Source: Istiophorus platypterus (lineage: Eukaryota; Chordata; Actinopteri; Istiophoriformes; Istiophoridae). Taken from it: a DNA stretch of 64,000 nucleotides. The position numbers and the translations under genes were made by a program. Positions 1-12,900 of the stretch are shown here, piece after piece. Location: positions 4,957,001 through 5,021,000 of the forward strand of contig CM029122.1 of the NCBI GenBank assembly GCA_016859345.1, in the 5' to 3' direction. The notes beneath the pieces were generated by a model. The model saw only the letters and a program-made list of their open reading frames with translations. It ran no database searches and was not told the origin of the DNA. Within the stretch, counting starts at the first letter, position 1. Every line of letters begins with the position of its first letter.

Positions 1-662
1 TCAGAGATGTTGTAATATGATTCATACCATTCCAGCCACCAACGTTTCACATCAGTGAGCCTGACTGTTTTAATTTTGGATTTTTATATGATTTTCGGAT
101 CAATGTGAGAAAGATCCTACGCTTTGTCAGGTTTTAAATAAGCCGGATTTGGCAAAAACAGACATTCCTGTCTGTTCTTTTTACACATTAAAAAACTTCT
201 CAGTTGATTATGTTATTAATACAATAGATAATTGATATTGGTGGGAAAAAAATACATGAAGTATATCAAGGTAAAAGATTTTATGCATATTAGAGCTGCA
301 ACAATTTTTCAATTAACTGATTAGTCAGACAGCAGTAAATTAATCATTTTTGTCATTTTTCAGACAAAAAAATTTCAAAAAGACATGAACATTTATTGAT
401 TATTTGGTACTAAAGTACAGTAAACCAAATATGTTTGGACTGATGAAATTGCCTTGGTGCTAAGGAAACCGTCATGGGTGTTTTCTGGTGTTTTATGGGC
501 TAAAGGACTAATCAGCAAAATAACCTGGAGATCAGTTATTATTAGAAAAATTTTAGTTCATTAGATGTGATTGGCCAGATTCATATGTACCTGAACTCAC
601 CGTCCCTTTTACATTTGACGTCATTGTTTACATGTTCGTCTTTACTTGACACTCCGCCTTAG
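1..662. other. AT-rich non-coding DNA at left edge (hao2 intron)
   Basis: No coding exon is recognisable here. The sequence is AT-rich and ends in an acceptor AG at 661-662 just before the first visible hao2 exon. The residues expected upstream in HAO2 (about the first 43) are not encoded in this stretch in any frame, so it is read as intron and the 5' exons must lie left of the window. Confidence 0.7.
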
Positions 663-3600
663 GATCCGCCTTAGGCCTCGCATCCTGCGGGACGTGTCGG
701 TGAGCGACACACGGACCACGGTGCAGGGAACGGAAATCAGCTTCCCAGTGGGAATCGCGCCCACTGCCTTCCACTGCCTGGCCTGGCATGAGGGGGAGAT
801 GGCCACGGCTCGGGGTGAGGGCCCAATTCCTGTGTGCACGGGTCGGCGGTGGGTCTCGCTTCATTTCAGCGGATCTGACAGGTGGAAGTGAAGTACAGGA
901 GCCCCTATAGTAGTTCAAATGCTTTATAACAGACTTGTTCATTTTAATGTTCAAACTTAATTTGAAGGGTCATGAGTGCCTGCATTGGTTGATTGAGATT
1001 TCCGGCTTATGTACTCTCATAAACCCTGATATAATCATTTCTTAAATGGGGCAGTTCAGTAGAACCCATGAGATTTATTCATATTACAAAAAGATGTTTT
1101 TAAAAGTTTCTGTTTTTTTGGAGTTTTTTCAATAATAATGGTAGTTTCCATACCCAACACTAGGTGGAACCATATCATTGAAATAACATTGTGCTGCAAG
1201 GAAGATACTCCCTGGTCTTTTGTTTCTTTTATTACTACAAATGAAAAAAGTCAGTTTTCTTAAATCGAGTTTAATCCTCAACTAATACATCGGCCAATTG
1301 TTTTTGTCAATGATACATGCACAATACAATACAAAGTGCACTTTGGTGGAGCCCGTCTGAGGTGTTATGTAGGTTACTGGGACACAACACTTCTCAGATC
1401 TACATATAAATCCAGTCTTCTGTAACCACAGCAGTAACTTCTCCACTTCCGCCGAACAGCCACGGAGGCGCTCAACACCTGCTACATTGCCAGCACCTAC
1501 TCCACCTGCTCGGTGGAGGAGATCGTGGCGGCGGCGCCCAATGGCTACCGCTGGTTCCAGCTCTACGTGTACCGGGACCGGAAGCTGTCAGAGCAGATCG
1601 TGCACCGCGTGGAGGCCCTCGGCTACAAGGCCCTGGTCCTCACCGTCGACGTGCCCTACACAGGCAAGCGCCGCAACGACATCCGCAACCAGTTCAAGCT
1701 GCCACCTCACCTCAAGGTTAAGAACTTTGATGGACTGTTCCAGGTATCGGTAATTAAGAGTTTTGGTTTTTTTTGATATATTCTCAAAGAAATGCACAGA
1801 AATACACAGCAGAAAAGTCCACAAGTCACATACATGTTTCCAAATATCCAAACTCCATGCACCAGCAGGGTCAGATCCGCCCAAAGCCCCGTCAGTCCCA
1901 GTACAAGAAGCAGTATCAGTCCAGAGTACAACTGGGCACTAAAAGCAGTTGTATCTGTGCATATCCGCACTCCCAGCAGGAGACTGCGGGACCAGAGGAG
2001 TACGGGATCCCGGCCAACACCCTGGACCCCTCCATCAGCTGGAAGGACGTGTACTGGCTGCAGTCCATCACCCGCCTGCCCATTATCATCAAGGGGATCC
2101 TGACCAAGGAGGACGCCGAGCTGGCCGTGGAGCACGGCGTCCAGGGCATCATCGTGTCCAACCACGGGGGGAGACAGCTGGACGGAGGCCCAGCTTCGGT
2201 ACTCGCTGATCATATCTCCTCTTACATTGTATTTAACAGCATTTTGTGTCAAAAGTCACGATTATAGAAGCAACAAAAGTCTATATCTTGCTGAAAAGCA
2301 CCACTAAAGTTAACTAATTAACACCTTTTTCTTTAGAAAAAGTAAATAGGAAAAAAAAATAAAAACACTTTGAGGTTTTATGTTATGAAATCTCATTGCG
2401 ACATTGAGGTTGCCTGACAGTCAGCTGGGGTTCCAGAAAGTGACTGAGCTGTGTGTGTGAAACAGGCAGACACTCAACCCCATGTGAAACCAAGATAACA
2501 GCCGAGCCAGGCTAGCTGTTTCCCCTCCTTTCAAGTTCTTAAGTCTTTAAGTATTGATGCCAAACATGAAATGGTATCAACCTCTCTTGTTTAGCTCTAT
2601 GCATAAAAGCAAATAAGTGCATTTCTTCAAAAGGTCAAACTATCCCTTTTAGCGCCTGTAGTAATTATATGTGACAGTGAAAAATTGAGTCATAGATACT
2701 ATGAGCTTGATCTTGTTTTAGGGAAGCTACATTTTCCTCGGAACAGCGTGAGTTTGAAAAACCAAGCAGGTTGATGGTTAACATCAGCCGTTTGTTAAAT
2801 CTGTTTCAAAATAAAGGAGCCCAAGTCACTCAGCCTGCGGTAACGTATGGGGTTGAACTTTGGGGTGAAGGCTGTCATGTACCAAAACCGCGTACTGTTT
2901 CTGTAACGCACAATGGCCTTGTTACATCCTCCCCTCCGTCGCTGACAGATCGACGCACTGTCAGAGATCGTGGACACGGTGCAGGGCAGGATCGAGGTCT
3001 ATCTGGACGGAGGCATCAGGACGGGAAGTGATGTGCTGAAAGCGCTGGCCCTGGGGGCCAAGTGTGTTTTCATTGGCCGTCCCGCAGTGTGGGGCCTCGC
3101 TTACAAGGTGCGTATGACGGCGGCACTGATGCGACCGTGTGTGATACTTTGTGTGTGCATGTCTTTTGAGACTGAGATGTTTCTTTTCACTGAAATGTTA
3201 TCGCCGACAACGCTCCTTCCACCTCAACACATTTCCTTTCTTCTTTAGATTCTAACCCACATGTACATTGCTTCACGAACCAACCACCGTCCTTCGCTGC
3301 TAAAGTTTATCCTTGAAACTCACTGATAATGTTGGAGCTAGGGCCGTCAAGAGTATAGTTACTACTTGCAAGCCTATGGAGCTGCTATGCTGTCCAAAGT
3401 CAATAAGGTCAATAAAATCAGGATTTTGATGCACTGTGTCTTTTGCGGAATTAATTTAAATTAACAGAATCTCTAAGTATATAGGATTTAGAGTCTTTAT
3501 CTGTCCTTCATAGTAGAAATGAAAGTTTCATAGTAGGAATGAAAGTAGATGAAAGTTTTTTGGGAGAATGGAACTTTAACGTCTTCAAAATTAAAGTTTT

Positions 3601-3950
3601 TGTTTTGGGTGATATTGATATATATTATATATAGATATTATAGATAGATTATAGAATTACAAATTACAAATGTTTCTTTTTTTCTCTAGTGGTAATTCTT
3701 GTTCTCATGGGACATTTCAGGGGGAGGAAGGAGTGAGGGAAGTGCTGCAAATCTTGAATGACGAGTTCCGTCTGTCCATGGCTTTGTCAGGTGAGTTAGA
3801 GATGTCAGGTCATGGCCGTTCTAATATAGTTTGTGCCAAAGCAAGCACAGCAATATTATGCCTCAACTGGCATTTTTGTATTTATTTCCTCCAGGTTGCA
3901 GGAATGTGGCCGAGATCAACCGGAACCTCATTCAGTTCTCCAAACTCTAA
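663..3950 (+). CDS. hao2: Hydroxyacid oxidase 2 (2-hydroxyacid oxidase), 5'-partial
   Basis: FMN-dependent peroxisomal oxidase that turns L-2-hydroxy acids into 2-oxo acids with release of hydrogen peroxide. Six exons join in phase: 663-814, 1460-1743, 1980-2198, 2949-3107, 3721-3790 and 3895-3950 (TAA). The assembled protein follows human HAO2 from about residue 44 to the end, and fits HAO2 better than HAO1, for example [16 protein letters not shown] and SITRLPII. Visible active-site elements are the QLY motif, the lysine of IIKGIL, the SNHGGRQLD segment with catalytic His and FMN/substrate Arg, and the phosphate-binding LDGGIR and FIGRP motifs. The C-terminus is SKL, a canonical PTS1 peroxisome signal (human HAO2 has SRL). 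The first exons, with the N-terminal active-site Tyr, lie left of the window. Nearness to hsd3b matches the human HAO2-HSD3B neighbourhood. Confidence 0.93.
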
Positions 3951-4121
3951 CCTGCTAGGCAGAGGGCAGGACTGAGGGCGGCAACGGCACGTTCCCGACA
4001 GGACTCGGATCAGAACCTGAGAGTGTCGAAAGCAGGGCCTGAGACTGCGTCGTGGCAAACTGTGAAGACGTTCCACCTCAAGAACTCGTGTCTTTATTGC
4101 GTCAGGGAAAACGCGATACAC

Positions 4122-4160
4122 ACACAAGTGGCTTCCAATTACTCTGGAAGCCACTTGTGT
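4122..4160 (+). other. Perfect 15-bp stem-loop in hao2 3' UTR
   Basis: Arms 4122-4136 and 4146-4160 are exact reverse complements around a 9-nt loop. The hairpin lies about 170 nt after the hao2 stop and 260 nt before the AATAAA, so it would be in the mature mRNA. Function is unknown. The stem is shorter than a typical pre-miRNA. Confidence 0.75.
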
Positions 4161-4423
4161 CTGACATCCAGTGTGTTTGTTCATGCCAGAGTGTACTACG
4201 AGTGAGAGTGTGAGCTGAGGATTGGCAGCGGTGGCGGCAGTGGCGAATGATTTAGGAAAATGAAAAATGAAAGTGTTTTTTTTTCTTTCTTTTTAGGATG
4301 GGAATGGGATGGAGGCACATATCATTAAAACCATAAAACGTCTTTTGGTTTTTACTGTGATGAATGATGCAACGAATGATGGCGTACACTACAGTTTTAA
4401 ATGCTGCCAGATGCTTGTGATTT

Positions 4424-4429
4424 AATAAA
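4424..4429 (+). other. Poly(A) signal AATAAA of hao2
   Basis: The first AATAAA after the hao2 stop, 474 nt downstream. It is the likely cleavage signal, but no transcript data support it. Confidence 0.5.
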
Positions 4430-5034
4430 CACCTGCAGAGGTGATGTAGATTTGTTGCTTTTTTTTCTTTTTCTGTATCCAACAGATTCAGAATTACATA
4501 CAATTAGTTCTGTTTTAATTCAGGGAAGACTCAGGTGCAGTGGTCAGATCAAGAGCATAGATGCACAATTACCACATCTTTAAAAGATATGGCTGCTCAC
4601 TTTATTGTGCTTTAACTCCCTAGTGAAACTAATATAAACTAAACCAAACAGGAAAACTAACCTGGTGCTTGAAACCTTGCTACAGCTACAGGCCAGATTC
4701 CCACCAGCATCTAGAAAACACACTGAACTATTAAAAAAAGGTTGAAAGAACATTTTTCTGTTGTCTTTGCATGTGAAATTGTTGAATATGTTACTTTTTC
4801 AGCTTCCAATCAGCAAAGACATGAAAACCCTATAAAAATGTTAGAATGAATGATAAAAATAAGGTTCAGAAGGTAAATTTGTGCATTTATGCTGTGATGT
4901 TTGACTTCTCTGGGCTAAAAAAAAGCCTGCTTGTGAAACCTTAGACTTGGGGGGGGGGGGCATGAAAACGCGGAAAAGACAGACACAGTGCGAAAGAGAA
5001 GTAGCACAGGAAGTGACTGAGGTCTCGGTAGAGC

Positions 5035-5201
5035 TAAAGGAACGGTGATGCTTGTGAAGCGCCTCAGCTCTCCAACCAGCCAGCACCGAGCAGCAGACAT
5101 TTTCTGCTCAGCCTTCCTGCTCAGAGTTTGGGTCGGTCAGACAAAGGCAGGCTGGAGGGGGCAGGCCTCGGGTCCAGTCTGCTTCGGAGGATTTCTTTCC
5201 G
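5035..5201 (+). other. Candidate 5' (mostly untranslated) exon of the kelch gene
   Basis: A relatively GC-rich stretch that ends in a good donor (CCG|gtaaga at 5202). One frame is open over the whole stretch and its phase fits the next candidate exon (6922-6975), but it has no ATG. The only ATG here, at 5048, lies in a different frame that would stop soon after splicing. It is therefore best read as 5' UTR, or as part of an alternative N-terminus whose start is elsewhere. The upstream boundary is only the last in-frame stop, not a mapped transcription start. Confidence 0.4.
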
Positions 5202-6970
5202 GTAAGACACCCACGAAGACCCCACCACCACCATCACCTTTTTTTTTGCCCTATATTTTTTTAGATGCTCCGTGTGGGGCACCTGCAATGATGATACAAA
5301 GCGCTGCAAAAATCCATATGTGTGCATTCGTAGGCTTCTGGTCCAGGTGTGCAGGAAGATAGATTTAAGCCACTGTGCAGCATTTCGCTTTACTCATCTC
5401 AGTTCTGTTGAGCTTTAATGACACATTGAGCAGCTGTGTCTCTTCATCACTACACTGGCCAGTTGAGAAAGAGCTTGAGTGTGGGACCTGTGTGTAACTA
5501 TGTTTTACGCAAGAAGTGATTTAAGGTCAACTGCTGAAAACTGGTGGTGAAAGGAAAAATTACAAGCAAGATCCTCTGACATAGATAATAACTCAGATGC
5601 ATTTATACACTTTTGAATATTAACAAACCACTCACTGTGTCTGAAACGTCTACTATTTATGGCCACGGTGCAAAGATACAACTTCAAATGCTTGTAAGTT
5701 CTTATTATAACAGTGCTTTATCCACTATGGCGGGACCTGAAATTGAGAGAGATCACTGGTCCCATAGGAGCATTAAAGTGTCATCATTTTAATCATGAAA
5801 CAATCTCTTTTTTTTTTCGCACTCTTACACATCGTCAAAACAACCGCACAGCAATTCACACATCTGTCAGCGTATTAATGTGTTGGAGCCAGTGTAATCG
5901 TTTTTTTCCACACGGTCTCAAGTGTAGAAATTCAAATGAGTGACATCCTAAGATTACAACCTCAGCTATATTACATTCTATTATAAAGCAAAAATAATCA
6001 CAGAGGTGAAGTCTTTGGGGAAAATATGGTCACCATCAATATATCAGTATAAAGCATCATTTGTTGGTAATTATTTGATCAGGGCTACAAAAAAAAAATA
6101 GGTCTATATTATTATGGAAATCATCAAATAGATATTGGTGTTGTTTTACCAGTTTACATATTGGTTTTAATAGCAGTAAACGTGTGGAGAACATTTTTAA
6201 AATTCAAATTGAAATGACATTAGGTACATGTCCATGTCATCCGTTGATACTGTGGTAGTAAACTAGCGTGATTTATTAGTTTGATCATCTATTCGCCATG
6301 TTTCTGCTGTTGCGATTTATGTAGCTGAAGGATGTGAAGACACCGTGCTAAGCGGGACCAGATGTTTTGAGATATCGATCTAAGGAGGTTTCTCTATGAA
6401 TCATGCTGGAGCTAAGTTTGCTTAAAAAATATCAATAATTAGAAAAATAAAAATAAAAATGAGTGTTTCATGTCCAGGCGACACAGTAAATGAAAACCTC
6501 CCAGAATGGTCAGACCACAAAATGTGTCATCTGTACCATGAGACATAAAAGCCACCCGGCAAGTTGACACATAGCAGCTTTACTTGGAAATGCTCTGAAA
6601 AAAGGTCTTCAAGGTCAAGTCCGGCAAAGCGTCTGCCGTCGGCCAACCAGCGAGACAGAGTCAAACAAATGGAGTTTAATCGCAGAGAGTGAAAAAAAAA
6701 ATAACATCCCACCTGGAGACTTTATGACAGTTCTGACTAAACTGTCAGGGTCAAAGATTAATCATCTCATGGAACTGGCACAAAAAACAAATGTCCGATA
6801 ATAGTCAGATGTAGGCGAGAGGACGCTTCCTGTACAGCTCTTCTTCTGGGGGTGGAACTATGCTACCATATGAAAAAAACATTTTTCAGTCCACTGAAAC
6901 TGCCCTTGTGTCTTTCTATAGGAAGTCTCACCGGCGTAGCTACAGCCCTCAACCCCAAGAGGCCAATGAC

Positions 6971-9900
6971 ATGGGGTAAGGTGTTTTTTGGGGGGGGTTT
7001 TGGCTGTCAGTGTTTTCTTTTTATAAAATTCAATATTTCTTGTCTTGATATTGCATACATTACTGTTTTTCCATATTTCAATACCCCTGTATAACATATA
7101 ATAGAAATTAGTTTAGGATGTCAATAGAATTTATGATCTACTGGAGCTGAGTCCTCAGCTTTGAAACAAATTCATAGGCGATTCCTGCATACTCATACTT
7201 ACATCCGATTTTAAAGAATATACAATGAGGAACAGTTAACCACTTAAAGTTTAATCTGTGTGTATTAACACACAATTCAAACACAGCATAAAAAAGTACA
7301 TCAGAAAGATATTTTTGTTGTTTTCCAGTGTTGATCTTTCAATCAGTATGAGTGTAAAAGCAAGTTCAAATCCTGTTTTTTGAATTATAGTGGTGGGCTA
7401 GGTTTCACTTAACGCTTATGAAATTAATTATCTGTTAAAAAAAATGAATAAGAGAAATATGAATTCCGTTTTTTTATGTTTCTGATAACAGAAAATCAAA
7501 ATAATGCATTGGATTAACGCACTTTGAAGTAATGTATAAATCTATTTCCTTCATTATTTCATGTGTGTGCATGAGTTACCTTGTAGGAAACAGTTTTCAG
7601 AGAAGAGGTAGTTTAGCTGCAAACAGGTCACCTGTTCCTCCTTTTCAGGGAACAGGAATATGCAACATCCTAGAACTTCTGTCAGCTGGGCTGCTACTGA
7701 TCAAAGTGATATTTGTACAAAGCCTAAGAAGAAGTGCTCAGGGACAGAGAAAAAATGTTTACCATTCAAATGAAAATGCCAAAAGGGTCCAGGAAACTTA
7801 CCAAATAACTTTCCTTGCCAATGTCTGTTAAGCCTACTGACACTGGTCATGTGTTCGCTTTGCCCTCGTTTGCATGAAATCGACTTGCACAATAGGTTTA
7901 TAAAACCACATCCATGAAGCTGCTTCAGATGCAGACTCGAAGCCATTATAGGGAGCTCAGGTGCCTCCGAGCGAAATCACTTCGGTTCGCAATGCTAATC
8001 CCTCCTCCTCCTCCGCAGGGGAAGCGGAGACGACAGCGGGCCGGGGAGGCTGAGCCGCAGACTGTCCCGCCTGGGCAGCAGGCATCAGTCCAGGGATCAG
8101 CCAAGATCCCCAGCCCAGCCCCAGAGACCTCCCGCTCTACCCGACAGACAAGGTGTGTCATGTGGCTCTCTGTAGCTTCAGTTTTATGTTGTATGTATGT
8201 TATTAATCCCATCCAAGACCAGACAGAGGACAAATCAACACACTGATATGAGATCTGTGACCCCAAGTACTCCATGCAAACACAGGACAACCCGCAGCAA
8301 CAACAGTAATCTGTTTTCCATTTGGGTCCTGTACCATAGATAACAGGCCTCCTCCACCGGCCCATTCTCCACCTGTGCGTCCTGCTCCCACTCCTGCTCT
8401 TGCTCCTCCTCCAGCTCCAGCGCTGGCTCCCGTTCCTCTCTCCCTGCCCCAGGAGAAGCCGCCCAAATGCCCGGACAAAGGGACGAAGCCCAAGCTTCCC
8501 CCTCGGCCGGTGTCCAAGGTGTTCAGCAGCAACGATCACGGAGCAGCTGTTTTGAAGGTGTGTACCTGTGACTTATAGGCCGACTGGATGGCCCACTGGT
8601 TATGAGTGTATTTGAGGGCACATAAGCAGAAGTAAACAACAATTTTATCTACATAGTTCTATCATTATTTCTCATAAATAAGGCTGCACTTAAAGTGTGA
8701 GAAAATCTAGTAGAGGCCACCAAACCCCTCTGCAGTTTCTCAACATTATCAATAGTGATTTACTAATGTTAAAATGCAACATGCTGAGATATTCATGTCC
8801 AATTTTTTTCTCACAGGGCTTTGATACCTTTCGGGCAGACGAGACTCTCTGCGACGTTGTCCTGATTCCAGGGAACAGCAAGGAAGCTTTCCCAGTCCAC
8901 AGGGTCCTCATGGCTTCATCCAGTGACTATTTCAAGGCCATGTTCACTGGTGAGTCATCCTCTCTCCTGTGGTTGAGTTAGAGTTAGAGGTCAAGATGCG
9001 GTGAAATGCACTCAGTGATGAGGGGACTACAGTATAATCCAACCCAGCAGAACGGCAACAGACACATTGGGAACATCTTTAAATGTGTATCGGTATCAGC
9101 AAGACGAAGTCATGCTAGAAGCCGCACCTGAGCTGAAACCCACCGTCAACCGTCACCATCGCGGTGACAATTATGCGTTAAATGGGAAAAAATTAAGTTG
9201 ACTTGGCTTAATTTTCCTCAGATAAATATGACTGGGACGACTGAAAAATCAGTGGACATTGCTGTCCCCAAAGCCGTGTCTCAAGCACAGTTATTAACGC
9301 AAAAACATCGTGTCTGACAAGTCAGCACATCTATGAGTCGCACTAGTGTCCCCGTAGGGTGGCAATGCTTGGAAAACAGGAAACAAGGTGAAAATTAATA
9401 ATGAAAGACTGTTACTTTAGGGTCTTTAACACTAGTGGCCCCTCAAAAAAAAGTTTGTTCTGAGGTTGGTGCTGGAATGTGGAATGGAAAGGTTTTATCA
9501 TCTGATATTTAACCATTTTCTGTGAGCTAAATCCAACCAGAGGATTATTTTTAATACACAATATGTTGAGACACCTTGTATGTGATTATACAGCCTAGAT
9601 AATAATATTCACATGTGTTTTTGATTCAATATTTCAATGTGGGAGGTAAACAAAGGGTGCCACAACGTGCACTTTCCCTTTTTAGATCAACATTCACAAA
9701 TCCAGATGAAGAAGAGGAAGTATGAGTGTTGACCTTCTGACTCGCTTCTGCATTATGCTGCCTTTTCAGCTTCCAGCTTCACAGAGGACATTGAAATTTG
9801 ACAACAAAATTAACTTCAGTGCTTCTATTAATTTCCTGTGGTTCATGCAGAGTAGCTCGGCTTTAACAGTCTCAGCTGTGCCTTTTTATATCTTGCTGAC

Positions 9901-12900
9901 TGTGCGCTTTGGCATCGTGCCTTCACCGGACAAATCTGCAGAAATTGATGCAGAATCACTCTTTCACCTTGTCCTTGTCTTTGTGGGTTTTTTTTTTTTT
10001 CCTTGTTCAGGAGGCATGAGGGAGCAGGAGATGAGAGAGATCAAGCTGCATGGGGTCACTAAGTCGGGCTTAAAGAACATCATAGACTTCATCTACACGT
10101 CCAAAGTCAGCCTGGACATGGGGAACCTCCAGGACACGCTGGAGGCCGCAAACTTCCTGCAGGTCATGCCTGTGCTGAGGTTCTGCAATCAGCTCCTGAG
10201 CAGCGAGGTGAGAGGTTTTAATGTCACGCTCCTGCATCAATATTTTAATTATATTCAGGGACATCGGAGGTCAAAGTCATCAAGTCGTCCTTCCCATCCA
10301 CACTTTCTCAGTGTTGGTCAAATCATTGGGAATGAACCATGTGTGTAATTATTAATAGTTACACAGATAGTTACACAACACCAAAATAGAGAAAGTAATG
10401 TTGAGCAGTCTATTTTTTTTCATCATTGTATTTTAATTTATCTATTTTCTGTCTTGCTCTTTGACATAGATCACCATTGATAACTGTGTGGAAGTTGAGC
10501 GCATCGCGACAGACTTGATCCTGGAGGACGTTCAGCTGAACATAGGTGAGAGACACGAAGCTGATCCGAGAGCATGTTAACAAAAGTATATTTATTATAT
10601 CTGTGTAACTTCAAAGATGGGAAGGTGATATTAGTATAGGGATTCTGGATCAGAACTCTTAACAATCCTCAGCAATTAGTCCATTATCTTCACTAATTTA
10701 TCCGTCGTTAAAACATAAAGTGTGATCGTTTTTTTGGTTTAAGAACTGAAATAACCTGATAGATTATCATTATTCTTGTCGATCCTCTTTTTTCCTACCA
10801 AACCCAGGTGAGTTTGTGAGCCAGAACCTCTCGGTGCTGGTGCAGAGTGGCCGTTACCTCCAGCTCTCCGAGATCAGCATGGCCAACGCCCTGGCCAGCA
10901 ACTCGCTGGAGGGATTCTCCGAGCTGGAACTGTACAACATCGCCAGAGGGTGGCTGGACGACGACCCCCCCAGGCGTCACTCCTCCGCCTACACCCTGAT
11001 GCGCCACGTTCGCTTCCCGCTGATGAGCCCCGGGGAGCTGATCCAAATCTCCCAGGACGATGAGGAAGGCGGCAACTCCATGATGCGCTCCGAGACGGCC
11101 TGCGTGAACCTCCTGCTGGAGGCCAGCAACTACCAGATGATGCCCTTCATGCAGCCAGCGCTGCAAACCGAGCGGACGCAGATACGCTCCAACTCCACGC
11201 ACATCCTGGTGCTGGGCGGGGTGATGCGCCAGCAGCTGGTGGTGAGCCGCGAGCTGAGGCTGTACGACGAGCAGACCGGCCACTGGAGAGCCCTGAGGCC
11301 CATGGAGGCGCCGTGCTACCAGCATGGTGTGGCCCTCCTGGGCGGCTTCCTCTTCATTGTTGGAGGTCGGTGCACCAGACATTCTTGGTTGACGCTCTTC
11401 ACATCAAGGTGCTATTCACACAGCTTGTCCTGACTTACTCTAGGTATTTGAGGGATTTTTACACCAAAAAATTAGACACGAGAAATGCAAATTATAGGAA
11501 AATGAGTAGGTCCCCATTCTTGAAAACTAGAATAACACCATTCAAAACAAGCCCTAATGTGCCACAGATGGTCTTTGGACCATAAATTACCCAGAGTGAT
11601 TCAACAATATCAATTTCATATGAAAAGACGTTGTTTTTATGATATAAGAGATCGAGAAATTGTCTTTCATTTTTCAAATTTGTTCAACCCTCCTGCGCTG
11701 GTTCCTTCCCAGGCCAGAGCACCTATGACACTAAGGGCAAGACGGCCATAGACAGCGCCTACCGCTACGACCCGCGCTTCGATAAGTGGCTTCAGATCGC
11801 CTCGCTCAACGAGAAGAGGACCTTCTTCCACCTCAGCGCCCTGAGGGGGAAGCTGTTCGCAGTGGGGGGAAGGAATGCCTCAGGAGAGATCGGTGAGCTG
11901 CTGCCAACTCCGGTTCCACTTCTGCTGCGAGCACGTCTCTTGTTACTGTCAGTGGAGGATCCGATCGGTCATTTCCATCATTATTTTAATTCTAATTAAT
12001 GCGATCCATGAAGAATTGCAGTTTAAATTTATATTAAAGTAGCGAATCAACATATTCTGTCTGGAGGAAATCATTACTGAAACAAAAATTATAATACTTC
12101 CGCCACTAATTCTATGCTTCTGCCTCTACTCCCGCCACTGCTGCTGCTACTATCTCTGGCCTTTACTACAGCTGCGGTGGTAAGGAGCTACTAGTGGAGT
12201 TTTTTTGCAGTGGGGAGAAAACAAACACGTTTGAATCAGGCTTCTTTTATTGCCCAGAGAAAAAACAGACTCGTGCTTAAATAAAATGTGACCGTAAATG
12301 TCTCTGTGTCGCTCCGATCAGACACAGTGGAGTGCTACAACCTGAGGAAGAATGAGTGGACATTTGTGACCAGCATGGTGGAGCCTCACTATGGACACGC
12401 CGGGACAGTCCACGGGGACCTCATGTACATCTCAGGTAACATAACGCCGTTCAGCTCCCTGTCAGGGCTAATTTCTTATTATCTTTGTAGTGTTTTCAGT
12501 GAGAACACAAACCACTTCAAAATAATTTGATTTATTCACCCTTATTAACCGTCTATATTTATGCACTGACTGTTTGTGTGTGTGTGTGTGTGACAGTGTA
12601 TATTTTTGTGACAACTCCAGATAATCTCAGTCTTGCACACCAGTGGTACAGTTTTCAACATTAGAGGATAAACCTTGTTGCCACTTTCTGCTAAAGCTCC
12701 ATTTATTTACTGGTTAGTAACCACTTACTGATACTTCTTAGACTGGTTATGAGCCATGAAAAAAGAACAAGTTTTGGGTTACCAGATTGTGGAAAAACTT
12801 AAGCCAGTTGTGTCTTTTCAGTTAGCTCTTTAATTTAAAAGGGAGACCCCTCCCACACACACACAGGTTTTCCAAAACCTGGCAACCCAAAAGTTTTCTT

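Larger units (their letters stand above)
3951..5034. other. hao2 3' UTR and spacer before the kelch gene
   Basis: Non-coding. It holds the hao2 3' UTR with a 15-bp hairpin (4122-4160) and a consensus AATAAA at 4424, then AT-rich spacer. A poly-G run at 4950-4959 and a GC-richer stretch from about 4960 lead into the presumed 5' exon of the kelch gene. No other gene is seen. Confidence 0.6.

Noticed and set aside
5045..5362. ATG at 5048 as the start of the kelch protein
   Set aside because: Joined through the next exons, this frame meets an early stop in exon 8019-8152 and cannot reach the BTB domain.
10795..11382. Long minus-strand open frame opposite the largest kelch exon
   Set aside because: Mirror of a GC-rich coding exon; the plus frame encodes a clear BACK-kelch sequence.
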